From positions 2,108,001 through 2,172,000 of the forward strand of contig NZ_CP020892.1 of assembly GCF_002163625.1 (NCBI RefSeq): DNA of 64,000 nt, given 5' to 3'. This document shows, in pieces, positions 18,119 to 27,858 of this stretch. Source of the stretch: Pseudomonas sp. M30-35 (GTDB taxonomy: Bacteria; Pseudomonadota; Gammaproteobacteria; Pseudomonadales; Pseudomonadaceae). Each line of letters begins with the position of its first letter. Position 1 is the first letter of the stretch. The notes under the pieces are model-generated. The model was not told the origin of the DNA. It did not search any database and worked only from the letters and a program-made list of their open reading frames with translations. Position numbers and translations under genes: made by a program.

Positions 18119-19327
18119 ATGGCTACAGTCACTCATTCTGAATCTGCTGAAAACCAACAAGCGACTGATGCGGGCAATCAGCGTCAGCGCAAAAAATGGC
18201 TGTTTGTACTGTTCCTCGCGGTCGTTGTCGGCGGGCTGTGTTTTTGGGGGTGGTACGAGTTTTACGGGCGCTGGTATGAAAATACCGACGATGCCTACGT
18301 AAACGGTAACGTTGTTGAGATCACCCCATTGGTCACCGGTACTGTCGTCAGCATCGGTGCCGACGATGGCGACTTGGTGCATGAAGGCCAGGTGCTGATT
18401 AACTTTGACCCAAGCGATTCGTTGGTCGGGTTGCAAAGTGCTGAAGCAAATTTGGCGCGCACTGTGCGCCAGGTCCGAGGCATGTACAGCAATGTAGATG
18501 CGATGCAGGCGCAGGTACAGGCGCAAAAAACTGCCGTGCAAAAAGCTAAAAAAGACTACCAGCGCAGGCAAAATCTGGCCTCTGGCGGGGCGATCTCGCG
18601 TGAAGAACTGTCCCATGCAAGCGACGCTTTGACCTCGGCGCAAAGTGCACTGAATAACGCGCAGCAACAGCTCAACAGCACCCGGGCATTGGTCGATGAC
18701 ACGGTGATCTCCTCGCATCCTGATGTGCTTTCAGCGGCAGCAGATTTGCGTCAGGCCTACCTCAACAATGCGCGTAGCGCCTTGATCGCACCGGTTACCG
18801 GCTATGTTGCCAAGCGCACGGTGCAACTGGGCCAGCGGGTGCAGCCAGGCACGCCGATGATGGCTGTCGTACCGCTGAATCAATTGTGGATCGACGCCAA
18901 CTTCAAAGAGACGCAGTTGAACAACATGCGTATTGGCCAGTCCGTAGAGATCAGCAGTGACCTGTACGGTGATGACGTGACCTTTCACGGCACTGTCGAC
19001 AGCCTGGGCGCTGGCACCGGGAGTGCTTTTGCCTTATTGCCTGCGCAGAACGCCACGGGTAACTGGATCAAGATCGTGCAGCGAGTACCGGTGCGTATTC
19101 ATATCAATAGTGATGAGTTGGCTAAACATCCGCTGCGAATTGGTTTGTCGACTGTAGTTGATGTCAATTTACACGATCAAAGCGGCCCGGTGCTGGCCCA
19201 GCAACCACCCGTCAAAGCGTCGTACAGCACCAATGTGTACAAGCTGCAACTAGCAGAGGCTGATGCCTTGATCAGCAAGTTGATCAAGGACAATAGCGAG
19301 TCCGTTGCAAAGACTGCAGTGCGCTAA
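18119..19327 (+). CDS. emrA: EmrA-type membrane fusion (HlyD) protein
   Basis: 402-residue periplasmic adaptor linking the inner-membrane pump to the outer membrane factor. It has one N-terminal membrane anchor (about residues 26-50, KKWLFVLFLAVVVGGLCFWGW, in part) followed by the typical DDAYVNGNVVEITPLVTGTV segment, a long alpha-helical hairpin with repeated Ala/Gln heptads (about 110-200), and the returning lipoyl half (LIAPVTGYVAKRTVQLGQRV). It lies 16 bases after the NodT gene and 76 bases before emrB. Confidence 0.94.
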   Translation: MATVTHSESAENQQATDAGNQRQRKKWLFVLFLAVVVGGLCFWGWYEFYGRWYENTDDAYVNGNVVEITPLVTGTVVSIGADDGDLVHEGQVLINFDPSDSLVGLQSAEANLARTVRQVRGMYSNVDAMQAQVQAQKTAVQKAKKDYQRRQNLASGGAISREELSHASDALTSAQSALNNAQQQLNSTRALVDDTVISSHPDVLSAAADLRQAYLNNARSALIAPVTGYVAKRTVQLGQRVQPGTPMMAVVPLNQLWIDANFKETQLNNMRIGQSVEISSDLYGDDVTFHGTVDSLGAGTGSAFALLPAQNATGNWIKIVQRVPVRIHINSDELAKHPLRIGLSTVVDVNLHDQSGPVLAQQPPVKASYSTNVYKLQLAEADALISKLIKDNSESVAKTAVR

Positions 19328-19403
19328 CTCTCTCTGGGCCTGGTCTGGGGCTAATCAGGCTGGGCCACTCTTTGTCAAAACATCTGCGCTTTAAGGAGTG
19401 GTG

Positions 19404-20933
19404 ATGAGCTCTCAAGCTTCTTTCACGCCGCCCAGCTTGTTGCTTTGCACCATTGGTTTGTCATTGGCGACCTTTATGCAGGTTCTCGACACCACTATTG
19501 CCAACGTGGCGCTGCCGACCATTGCCGGTAACCTTGGGGTGAGCTCGGAGCAGGGAACCTGGGTTATTACCTCGTTCGCCGTCAGCAACGCGATTGCCTT
19601 GCCGCTTACCGGCTGGCTGAGCCGCCGTTATGGTGAAGTGAAGTTATTTGTCTGGGCCACATTGCTGTTCGTGCTGGCTTCATTTCTCTGCGGTATTTCC
19701 CGCTCGATGCCTGAGCTGGTGGGCTTTCGCGTGCTCCAGGGTTTAATGGCCGGGCCGCTGTACCCAATGACGCAAACCCTGTTGATTGCTGTGTATCCAC
19801 CGGCGAAACGGGGGATGGCATTGGCACTGCTGGCAATGGTGACGGTGGTGGCGCCGATTGCCGGGCCGATTCTCGGCGGTTGGATCACTGACAGCTACAG
19901 CTGGCCATGGATCTTCTTTATCAATGTGCCAATCGGTTTATTTGCAGCCTTTGTCGTCACCCAGCAAATGCGTAAGCGCCCGGTGGTAATCAGCCATCAA
20001 CCGATCGATTACATCGGTTTGTTGACCCTGATTATTGGTGTTGGTGCGCTACAAATCGTGCTCGACAAAGGTAATGACCTCGACTGGTTCGAGTCGAACT
20101 TTATCGTGATAGGCACCCTGGTTTCGGTGATTTCACTGGCGATATTCATTATTTGGGAGATGACTGACCGCCATCCGATCGTTAATTTGCGGTTGTTCGC
20201 TCACCGTAATTTTCGTATCGGCACAATTGTTCTGGTAGGCGGCTATGCGGGCTTTTTCGGGATTAACTTGATCCTGCCGCAGTGGCTGCAAACGCAGATG
20301 GGATACACCGCGACCTGGGCTGGGTTGGCGGTGGCGCCACTCGGTATCTTGCCGGTACTGATGTCACCGTTCGTGGGAACCTATGCGCATAAGTTTGATT
20401 TGCGGATTCTTGCCGGCATCGCATTTTTGGCGATTGGCATGAGCTGCTTTATGCGGGCCGGTTTCAACTCACAAGTTGATTTTCAGCACATCGCCTTGGT
20501 TCAGCTGTTTATGGGCATCGGTGTCGCGCTGTTCTTTATGCCGACGCTGAGTATCTTGCTGTCGGACTTGCCGCCTGACCAGATTGCCGATGGCTCGGGG
20601 CTGGCGACATTCCTGCGCAATCTGGGCGGTAGCTTTGCCGCATCGCTGACCACCTGGATCTGGATACGTCGCTCCGAAGTGCATCACGCCAACTTGAGTG
20701 AGCATATCAGTGTGTACGACCCGATAACGCGTCAGGCGCTGGATCAGCTCGGCGGGGCCAATCTGCAGTCATATGCTCAGTTGGAACAGACGTTGACCAG
20801 CCAAGCCTACATGATCTCGACCGTGGATTATTTCACCCTGATGGGTTGGATATTTATGGGCCTGATATTACTGGTATGGCTGGCCAAGCCACCCTTTGCA
20901 GCCAAGGCAGGGCCAGCGGCGGCGGGGCATTGA
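19404..20933 (+). CDS. emrB: EmrB-type MFS drug transporter, DHA2 family
   Basis: Inner-membrane proton-driven drug exporter of the DHA2 family, 14 predicted membrane segments, 509 residues. The motif LDTTIANVALPTIAGNLG near the N-terminus and WVITSFAVSNAIALPLTGWL are characteristic; motif A-like GWLSRRYGEVK follows. The ATG at 19404 has AAGGAG 6 bases upstream and is preferred over two in-frame GTGs at 19398 and 19401. It is the last gene of the efflux operon and is closed by the terminator at 20955. Confidence 0.95.
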   Translation: MSSQASFTPPSLLLCTIGLSLATFMQVLDTTIANVALPTIAGNLGVSSEQGTWVITSFAVSNAIALPLTGWLSRRYGEVKLFVWATLLFVLASFLCGISRSMPELVGFRVLQGLMAGPLYPMTQTLLIAVYPPAKRGMALALLAMVTVVAPIAGPILGGWITDSYSWPWIFFINVPIGLFAAFVVTQQMRKRPVVISHQPIDYIGLLTLIIGVGALQIVLDKGNDLDWFESNFIVIGTLVSVISLAIFIIWEMTDRHPIVNLRLFAHRNFRIGTIVLVGGYAGFFGINLILPQWLQTQMGYTATWAGLAVAPLGILPVLMSPFVGTYAHKFDLRILAGIAFLAIGMSCFMRAGFNSQVDFQHIALVQLFMGIGVALFFMPTLSILLSDLPPDQIADGSGLATFLRNLGGSFAASLTTWIWIRRSEVHHANLSEHISVYDPITRQALDQLGGANLQSYAQLEQTLTSQAYMISTVDYFTLMGWIFMGLILLVWLAKPPFAAKAGPAAAGH

Positions 20934-20954
20934 TCAAGCTGGCTTTGCTGTTAC

Positions 20955-20982
20955 AAAAAACGCTGCGGTTGCAGCGTTTTTT
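20955..20982. terminator. Bidirectional terminator between emrB and lpxH
   Basis: AAAAAACGCTGC / GCAGCGTTTTTT with a GGTT loop, between convergent genes, with a six-base T-run on both strands. Confidence 0.85.
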
Positions 20983-20984
20983 GG

Positions 20985-21710
20985 TTAGCTATCGAAATTA
21001 AAAGCGGCTTGATTAAAACCGTTTTCATCGACTTGCAAGGCCCAGCCTTGGCGGTCCCAGTCTCCCAGGACAATCCGTTTTGCTGATTCACCGTTAACCA
21101 GCAGTTTGTGCACGGCTGGACGATGGGTGTGCCCGTGGATCATGGTTTTGACCGCGTGTTGGGCCATGACCCGGCCGACTTCATCCGGGGTGACATCGAC
21201 AATGTCACTGGCTTTCATCCGGGTTTGTGCTCGGCTTTCATTGCGCAGCTTGCGGGCAAGCTTATGGCGGGTATTCAGCGGTAAGTTTCGCAGAATCCAT
21301 AAACTCAACGGGTTGCGCAGATAACGGCGCATGCGCATGTAGTTTTCGTCGCGGGTGCACAGGCTGTCGCCGTGCATCAGCAAGACGGGTTCCCCGGCCA
21401 TCTCGACCACGCTGGGGTCGCTGAGCAAGGTGCAGCCAGCTTCACGACAAAAGCGCTTACCGATCATGAAGTCACGGTTGCCATGCATTAGAAAGATCGC
21501 TGTACCGCTTTCGCTCAGTTGTTTAAGCGCCTCGGCAATCGAACGTTGAAATGGGCTGATTGCATCATCGCCAACCCAGACTTCAAAGAAATCGCCAAGA
21601 ATGTAGAGCGCCTCAGCCTGGCGTGCGCGAGTGCTGAGGAAATGCAGAAACGCCCGGGTAATATCCGGGCGCTCCTGTTCAAGGTGTAGATCTGAGATCA
21701 GTAGGATCAC
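20985..21710 (-). CDS. lpxH: UDP-2,3-diacylglucosamine diphosphatase LpxH
   Basis: 241-residue metallophosphoesterase that makes lipid X in lipid A synthesis. All metal motifs are present in order: [37 protein letters not shown] and IHGHTHRP. The GTG start overlaps the ppiB stop (GTGA), so the two are translationally coupled. It ends against the emrB terminator. Confidence 0.96.
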   Translation of the reverse strand: MILLISDLHLEQERPDITRAFLHFLSTRARQAEALYILGDFFEVWVGDDAISPFQRSIAEALKQLSESGTAIFLMHGNRDFMIGKRFCREAGCTLLSDPSVVEMAGEPVLLMHGDSLCTRDENYMRMRRYLRNPLSLWILRNLPLNTRHKLARKLRNESRAQTRMKASDIVDVTPDEVGRVMAQHAVKTMIHGHTHRPAVHKLLVNGESAKRIVLGDWDRQGWALQVDENGFNQAAFNFDS

Positions 21711-22201
21711 TCAACGATCTCTGCACGCTCGATGATGACGTCTTCAACCGGAACATCCTGGTGGCCAGACTTCATAGTGGTTGGCACGCCTTTGATCTTC
21801 TCGACCACGTCCATGCCGTCAGTCACTTCGCCGAACACGGTGTAGCCCCAGCCTTGCACGGTCGGAGCGGTATGGTCGAGGAAGGTGTTGTCAGCGACGT
21901 TGATGAAGAACTGAGCAGAAGCCGAGTGCGGCTCCATGGTGCGAGCCATGGCAACGGTGCCTACCTTGTTGGATACGCCGTTGTTGGCTTCGTTCTTGAT
22001 GGTTGCGCGGGTCGGCTTCTGCTTCATGCCCGGCTCGAAACCGCCGCCCTGGACCATAAAGTTGCTGATCACGCGGTGAAAAACGGTGCCGTCGTAGTGA
22101 CCGCTTTTTACGTATTCTTCAAAGTTGGCCACGGTTTCTGGTGCTTTATCAGCAAACAGAGTCAGGGTGATAACGCCGTGGTTAGTGTGCAGCTTGATCA
22201 T
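21707..22201 (-). CDS. ppiB: Peptidyl-prolyl cis-trans isomerase B (cyclophilin type)
   Basis: 164-residue cytoplasmic cyclophilin without a signal peptide. The signature [15 protein letters not shown] and the [12 protein letters not shown] segment are intact, as is the catalytic Arg of FHRV. First gene of the leftward ppiB-lpxH unit; the coupling to lpxH is common in Pseudomonas. Length is normal for PpiB. Confidence 0.96.
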   Translation of the reverse strand: MIKLHTNHGVITLTLFADKAPETVANFEEYVKSGHYDGTVFHRVISNFMVQGGGFEPGMKQKPTRATIKNEANNGVSNKVGTVAMARTMEPHSASAQFFINVADNTFLDHTAPTVQGWGYTVFGEVTDGMDVVEKIKGVPTTMKSGHQDVPVEDVIIERAEIVE

Positions 22202-22679
22202 GAGAGTAATCGCTCTATCGAGGTAAGCAGGAGGCCATATCAGGCTGTATTGCCAGCTATGCAGCCCTTGAAACTACTGTGCCAGGTTGTTATGGGGCGA
22301 AAAAAACGTTGCAGGGGCGCAATAAATCAACGCTGTTGCAGCCTTGTTGGCCATGTTTTTCGCGTGTTTTTGCATAAGCCCATAGGTGCCATATGCATTG
22401 TAAACGTAACTTAAGTGCTACGCAGCGCAAATGAACTGGTTTCAAGGCCTGTCAGGGGGTTGACAGCTTCGGCTATGATAGGCGCTTTGCAATTGCTGGA
22501 AAACCATCACCTCAGTCATTACCGCGCAGCGTTGGGTTATCGTTTTTTGCTGTTTTGATTCTCGATAGCGCCGATACAGGGTTGTAACGTTCGGTTTGGA
22601 TACTGGTCTGGTGGTTTCAACGCATTCATTGTTTTAGTCGGCCGATGCTACGCCGCGCACCTGCATGATCAAGGACACC
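22202..22679. other. Divergent promoter region between ppiB and glnS
   Basis: 478 bases, no supported gene; it must hold the promoters of the divergent ppiB and glnS units. A TATGAT at about 22,474 preceded closely by TTGACA is too tightly spaced to be a standard promoter. Nothing else recognised. Confidence 0.5.
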
Positions 22680-24344
22680 ATGAGCAAGTTAGAGACTCCC
22701 GCCGCAACGAACTTCCTTCGCCCAATCGTCCAGGCTGACCTGGAGTCAGGTAAGCATGCGAAGGTTATTACCCGTTTTCCGCCGGAACCTAACGGTTACC
22801 TGCATATAGGTCACGCTAAATCGATCTGTCTGAACTTCGGTTTGGCCAAAGAGTTTGGCGGTGAGTGTCATTTGCGTTTTGATGACACCAACCCGGCCAA
22901 GGAAGATCAGGAATACATCGATGCGATCAAGCAGGACGTGCAATGGCTAGGCTTTCAGTGGGCTGGCGAGGAGCGTTACGCCTCCAATTATTTCGACCAG
23001 CTGCATGATTGGGCTGTTGCGCTGATCAAGTCGGGCGATGCTTTTGTCTGCGACCTGTCGCCAGAAGAGTCGCGTGCGTATCGCGGCAATCTGACTGAGC
23101 CGGGCAAGAACAGCCCGTTCCGTGATCGCTCGATTGAAGAAAACCTGGATCTGTTCGCCCGCATGAAAGCGGGTGAATTCGCTGATGGCGCGCGCTCGCT
23201 GCGGGCGAAAATTGACATGGCGGCGCCGAATATCAATCTGCGCGACCCGATTCTCTACCGCATTCGCCATGCGCATCACCACCAGACCGGTGACAAGTGG
23301 TGCATCTACCCGAGCTATGACTTCACTCACGGTCAGTCGGATGCCATCGAAGGCATTACCCATTCGATCTGTACTCTTGAGTTCGAAGACCATCGTCCGT
23401 TGTATGAATGGTTCTTGGCGCGTTTGCCTGTGCCGGCGCAGCCACGTCAGTACGAATTTGCTCGTCTCAACCTCAACTACACCATCACCAGCAAGCGCAA
23501 GCTCAAGCAGTTGGTTGATGAAGGCCATGTAAATGGTTGGGATGACCCACGTATGTCGACTCTGGTTGGCTATCGTCGTCGTGGTTACACGCCTGCATCA
23601 ATGCGCAACTTCTGCGACATGATCGGGGTTAACCGTGCAGGTGGCGTGGTTGATATCGGCATGCTCGAGTTCGCCATTCGTGAGGACCTTGACGCCAATG
23701 CGGCGCGCGCGATGTGCGTGCTCCAGCCGCTAAAGGTGGTTATCACCAATTACCCTGAAAATGAAGTGCAAATCCTCAGTCTGGCACGCCATCCGAAGCA
23801 GGATATCGGCACCCGTGAGTTGCCGTTCGCGCGCGAGATATACATCGACGCTGGCGATTACGATGAGAACCCGCCAAAGGGCTACAAGCGTCTTGAACCA
23901 GGCGGCGAAGTGCGCCTGCGTGGCAGCTACGTGATTCGTGCCGATGAAGCGATCAAAGATGCCGACGGCAATGTTGTCGAGCTGCGTTGCTCGTATGATC
24001 CAGACACGCTGGGCAAGAACCCGGAAGGCCGTAAGGTCAAAGGGGTTGTGCACTGGGTTCCAGCCGATGCCAGCGTTGAGTGTGAAGTGCGTCTGTATGA
24101 TCGCTTGTTCCGCTCTGCCAACCCTGAGAAAGCAGAAGAGGGCAGCAGCTTCCTCGACAATATCAACCCTGAGTCGCTGGTCGTACTCAAAGGTTGTCGT
24201 GCCGAGCCATCGCTGGCTAATGCAACGGTTGAGGACCGTTTCCAGTTTGAGCGCGAAGGTTACTTCTGTCTTGACTCGAAAGATTCCAAGCCGGATGCAT
24301 TGGTGTTCAACCGCACCGTAACGCTGCGTGATTCCTGGGCTTAA
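22680..24344 (+). CDS. glnS: Glutaminyl-tRNA synthetase
   Basis: Class I aminoacyl-tRNA synthetase of 554 residues, charging tRNA-Gln. The HIGH motif is seen in [15 protein letters not shown] and the KMSKS-like motif in [11 protein letters not shown], followed by the strongly conserved GWDDPRM. The start is ATG 22680 with AAGGA 4 bases upstream; the frame's earlier ATG adds five residues and lacks a site. The C-terminal anticodon-binding beta-barrels are complete. cysS follows after 116 bases. Confidence 0.97.
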   Translation: MSKLETPAATNFLRPIVQADLESGKHAKVITRFPPEPNGYLHIGHAKSICLNFGLAKEFGGECHLRFDDTNPAKEDQEYIDAIKQDVQWLGFQWAGEERYASNYFDQLHDWAVALIKSGDAFVCDLSPEESRAYRGNLTEPGKNSPFRDRSIEENLDLFARMKAGEFADGARSLRAKIDMAAPNINLRDPILYRIRHAHHHQTGDKWCIYPSYDFTHGQSDAIEGITHSICTLEFEDHRPLYEWFLARLPVPAQPRQYEFARLNLNYTITSKRKLKQLVDEGHVNGWDDPRMSTLVGYRRRGYTPASMRNFCDMIGVNRAGGVVDIGMLEFAIREDLDANAARAMCVLQPLKVVITNYPENEVQILSLARHPKQDIGTRELPFAREIYIDAGDYDENPPKGYKRLEPGGEVRLRGSYVIRADEAIKDADGNVVELRCSYDPDTLGKNPEGRKVKGVVHWVPADASVECEVRLYDRLFRSANPEKAEEGSSFLDNINPESLVVLKGCRAEPSLANATVEDRFQFEREGYFCLDSKDSKPDALVFNRTVTLRDSWA

Positions 24345-24460
24345 ACCCAGTGGGTAGTGCTGAGCGATAACCCAGTTTGCCGCAGGTGTTTATTGCGCCT
24401 GTGGCCTTGGGTTGTCACTCCTGATTTTGTGGCTGAAAGGGCCGCGTTTAAGGATTTTTT

Positions 24461-25843
24461 ATGCTGACCATCTACAACACTCTGAGCAAAACCAAAGAAG
24501 TGCTCAAACCGTTAGAAGGCAATCATGTACGCATGTATGTCTGTGGCATGACGGTTTATGACTTCTGCCACATTGGTCATGCGCGGGTGATGGTTGCGTT
24601 TGACGTGATCGCACGCTGGCTGCGTCATCGCGGTTATGAGCTGACCTATGTGCGCAATATCACGGATATCGACGATAAGATTATTCGTCGCGCGCAAGAA
24701 AATGGCGAAGATTTTGAAGTGCTGGTCGAGCGCATGATCGCAGCCATGCATGAAGACGAGGCGCGGCTCTCGGTGCTGCGCCCAGACATCGAGCCGCGTG
24801 CCACGGGCCATATTCCCGGCATGCATGAAATGATTCAAACCCTGATCGACAAAGGCTTTGCCTACGCACCTGGCAATGGTGATGTTTACTACCGGGTCGG
24901 CAAGTTCGTCGGTTACGGCAAGTTGTCGCGCAAGAAGATCGAAGACCTGCGCATTGGTGCACGTATCGAAGTCGATGAATCGAAACAGGATCCCCTTGAT
25001 TTTGTTCTGTGGAAAGGCGCCAAGCCGGGCGAGCCAAGCTGGATGTCGCCATGGGGCGCTGGTCGTCCGGGCTGGCATATCGAGTGCTCGGTGATGTCCA
25101 CCTGCTGCTTGGGCGAGACATTCGACATTCACGGTGGCGGTCCCGACCTGGTCTTCCCCCACCATGAAAATGAGATCGCCCAGAGTGAGGCGGCTACCGG
25201 CAAGCTCTATGCGAATGCATGGATGCACGCGGGTGCTGTACGCGTTGATGGCGAGAAGATGTCCAAATCATTGGGCAATTTCTTCACCATTCGCGAGGTG
25301 CTGGAAAAGTATCACCCTGAAGTGGTGCGTTACTTCCTGGTGTCGAGCCAGTACCGCAGTCCGATCAACTACTCAGAAGACAGCTTGAAAGAAGCCAAAG
25401 GCGCGCTGGAACGGTTTTATCACGCACTCAAGGGATTGCCTGATGTTGCGGCTGTTGGCGGTGATGCATATGCCGAGCGTTTTGCTGACGCGATGAATGA
25501 CGACTTCAATTCACCCGAAGCCTGCGCAGTATTGTTTGAAATGGTCCGCGAGATAAATCGTCTGCGCGATACCGACTTTAATGCTGCCGCAGGTTTAGCC
25601 GCTCGCTTGAAAGAGTTGGCGTCGGTGTTGGGTGTACTGCAACTTGAGCCTGAAGCGTTCTTGCAAGCGGGCGCAGAGGGCAAGGTTGACGCCGCTGAGG
25701 TTGATGCACTGATAGCGGCGCGCCTGCAAGCACGTACCGATAAGAACTGGGCTGAATCTGATCGTATCCGTGATCAGCTAACGGCCATGGGTGTTGTGCT
25801 GGAAGACGGCAAGGGCGGTACTACTTGGCGTCTAGCTGAGTAA
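24461..25843 (+). CDS. cysS: Cysteinyl-tRNA synthetase
   Basis: Class I synthetase of 460 residues charging tRNA-Cys. It has the zinc Cys in [17 protein letters not shown] (which includes HIGH), the second zinc-site region WHIECSVMS, and KMSKS in [12 protein letters not shown]. The C-terminal DALR/anticodon domain is intact. The ribosome site AAGGA precedes the ATG. A strong terminator follows 20 bases after the stop. Confidence 0.97.
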   Translation: MLTIYNTLSKTKEVLKPLEGNHVRMYVCGMTVYDFCHIGHARVMVAFDVIARWLRHRGYELTYVRNITDIDDKIIRRAQENGEDFEVLVERMIAAMHEDEARLSVLRPDIEPRATGHIPGMHEMIQTLIDKGFAYAPGNGDVYYRVGKFVGYGKLSRKKIEDLRIGARIEVDESKQDPLDFVLWKGAKPGEPSWMSPWGAGRPGWHIECSVMSTCCLGETFDIHGGGPDLVFPHHENEIAQSEAATGKLYANAWMHAGAVRVDGEKMSKSLGNFFTIREVLEKYHPEVVRYFLVSSQYRSPINYSEDSLKEAKGALERFYHALKGLPDVAAVGGDAYAERFADAMNDDFNSPEACAVLFEMVREINRLRDTDFNAAAGLAARLKELASVLGVLQLEPEAFLQAGAEGKVDAAEVDALIAARLQARTDKNWAESDRIRDQLTAMGVVLEDGKGGTTWRLAE

Positions 25844-25862
25844 GCATTCTCTACTGCTACAG

Positions 25863-25889
25863 AAAAAGCCGCTTATGCGGCTTTTTTTT
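25863..25889 (+). terminator. Intrinsic terminator of cysS
   Basis: AAAAAGCCGC / GCGGCTTTTT with a TTAT loop and eight T residues. Confidence 0.88.
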
Positions 25890-26220
25890 GTGCCCAATTG
25901 ACTCGGACAAGGGCTGCGTCCGGGTGATTTCAGCTTTGCTTTTAAATCAGTGTCACTTAAAGACAAGCTGTTGTCGTCTTATGTCAATCTTGGATCTTCA
26001 ATAAAGCATTAGTCTGTGATTTGGATGGCACTGTAGCGCCTAGCGTATACGCATTGATTGTTAATGCTAACAAGCTGCTTTAAGGCTGCTCAAAGGTAAG
26101 AATTAAAGCGTTTTCTGTTGTCGAGACTTAAGTGCGGGCTAACCAGGTATCAGCTTGGTAGCTGCGCGCTCAACCGCGTCTGCAGTGCGTACTAATAATA
26201 ATGATCGAAAGGGTTTAGCG
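25890..26220. other. Intergenic region upstream of the sulfatase
   Basis: 331 bases. The in-frame stretch from 26155 is an unlikely extension of the sulfatase without a ribosome site. It should hold the sulfatase promoter; no specific operator was recognised. Confidence 0.45.
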
Positions 26221-27774
26221 ATGACTTGGTTACGAATACGCCTAAAAACCATCGGCTCGGCAGCGCTGTTAGCGTTTTCTGTTTGCGCCGCCTCTTTGGT
26301 ATCTGCCGCAGATAAACCCAACATTTTAGTGATCATGGGTGATGACATCGGCGTTACCAACATCAGCAAGTACAGCCACGGCATGATGGGCTATCCAACG
26401 CCCAATATCGACCGTATTGCCAACGAAGGCATGATGTTTACCGATTACTACGGTGAGCAAAGCTGTACTGCCGGCCGCTCGGCCTTCATTACTGGCCAGC
26501 ATCCGGTACGGACCGGTTTGACCAAAGTGGGCATGCCTGGCTCGACAGTGGGTCTGCAAAAAGAAGACCCTACCCTGGCAGAGCTGCTAAAGCCGCTGGG
26601 TTACACAAGCGGTCAGTTTGGTAAAAACCATTTGGGTGATCGCGACGAATTCTTGCCAACTAATCACGGTTTTGATGAGTTCCTCGGCAACCTCTACCAC
26701 CTCAACGCTGAAGAAGCGCCAGAGGACGAGGATTGGACGAAGAACCCGGTTATCGATAAAGCACTTCGTCCGCGCGGGATTATTCACAGCACCGCCGACG
26801 GTAAAATCGAAGACCTAGGCCCGCTGAACCGTAAGCGCATGGAAACTATTGACCAAGAGTTCCTTGATGCTTCGCTTAACTTCATGGATAAAGCGGTCAA
26901 ACAAGACAAGCCGTTCTTCGTCTGGTTTAACTCAACGCGCATGCATTACTACACCCATATCAAAGAAGAAACCAAAGGCATTTCGGGCCAGGGCTTCTAC
27001 AACGATGGCATGGTTGAGCATGACGGTCAGGTCGGTGAAATCCTCAAAAAGCTGGATGATCTAGGTGTCGCTAAAAACACCATCGTGATCTACACCACTG
27101 ATAACGGCGTGCATTTCAACCAGTGGCCTGATGCCGGGATTACCCCGTTCCGTGGTGAGAAAAACACCAACTGGGAAGGTGGCTTCCGGGTTCCTGCAAT
27201 CATTCGCTGGCCAGAACATATCAAACCGAACACCATCTCCAACGAGATCGTATCGGCGCAAGATTGGGTGCCAACGCTGATGGCGGCCGCCGGTGTACCT
27301 GACGTTAAAGAGAAATTGCTGAAGGGCTACACCGCTGGTGATAAAACTTTTAAGGTCCATCTCGATGGCTACAACCAGCTGCCATACCTTGAGGGCAAAG
27401 AGCCTAAGGGGCCGCGGACCGATTTCTACTACTTCAGTGACGACGGTAAGTTGTTGGGTGTGCGTGATGGCGATTGGAAGGTTGTTTACGCCGAGCAGCG
27501 TTCGCGCCGCTTTGATGTATGGCGCGATCCGTTCGTAGACTTGCGTGCGCCAAAGCTGTTTAACCTGCGTCGTGATCCATTTGAGCGGGCTGACACCGAC
27601 TCCAACAGTTACAACGTGTGGTGGGATAAGAAAGCTCAGTCGGCAATCTTCCCAGGGCTTTTCCGTACTCAACAGTTCTTGATGACGTTCAAGGACTTCC
27701 CGCCACGTCAGCGTCCTGCCTCGTTCACAATCGACCAAATGGTTGAAAAACTGATGAACTTCGAAGGCAAATAA
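26221..27774 (+). CDS. Periplasmic formylglycine-dependent sulfatase (arylsulfatase-like)
   Basis: 517-residue type I sulfatase. The start at ATG 26221 places a Sec signal peptide at residues 1-30 (AALLAFSVCAASLVSAA). The metal-binding N-terminus follows (NILVIMGDDIG, Asp 41-42). The formylglycine motif is C82-TAGR (SCTAGRSAFITGQHP), a Cys-type site that needs a formylglycine-generating enzyme; none is seen in this window. The second metal motif YTTDNG is present. The GTP-rich 'Pxx GR' replacement of the classic CxPSR motif (CTAGR) is an accepted subfamily variant. The substrate is unknown; a sulfate ester is hydrolysed, possibly for sulfur scavenging. Single gene with its own terminator. Confidence 0.9.
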   Translation: MTWLRIRLKTIGSAALLAFSVCAASLVSAADKPNILVIMGDDIGVTNISKYSHGMMGYPTPNIDRIANEGMMFTDYYGEQSCTAGRSAFITGQHPVRTGLTKVGMPGSTVGLQKEDPTLAELLKPLGYTSGQFGKNHLGDRDEFLPTNHGFDEFLGNLYHLNAEEAPEDEDWTKNPVIDKALRPRGIIHSTADGKIEDLGPLNRKRMETIDQEFLDASLNFMDKAVKQDKPFFVWFNSTRMHYYTHIKEETKGISGQGFYNDGMVEHDGQVGEILKKLDDLGVAKNTIVIYTTDNGVHFNQWPDAGITPFRGEKNTNWEGGFRVPAIIRWPEHIKPNTISNEIVSAQDWVPTLMAAAGVPDVKEKLLKGYTAGDKTFKVHLDGYNQLPYLEGKEPKGPRTDFYYFSDDGKLLGVRDGDWKVVYAEQRSRRFDVWRDPFVDLRAPKLFNLRRDPFERADTDSNSYNVWWDKKAQSAIFPGLFRTQQFLMTFKDFPPRQRPASFTIDQMVEKLMNFEGK

Positions 27775-27810
27775 GCAGCCCAGAATCCCTGCGCTAGCTT
27801 GTTTATAGAC

Positions 27811-27842
27811 ACAAAAAAACCGCTTTCGAGCGGTTTTTTTGT
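27811..27842. terminator. Bidirectional terminator between sulfatase and AcoR-like regulator
   Basis: ACAAAAAAACCGCT / AGCGGTTTTTTTGT with a TTCG tetraloop, between convergent genes. Confidence 0.88.
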
Positions 27843-27858
27843 GTTTTGGATCTGGCCT

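Noticed and set aside
22450..22490. TTGACA/TATGAT pair as glnS promoter
   Set aside because: Spacer is only about 8 bases, too short for a sigma-70 promoter.
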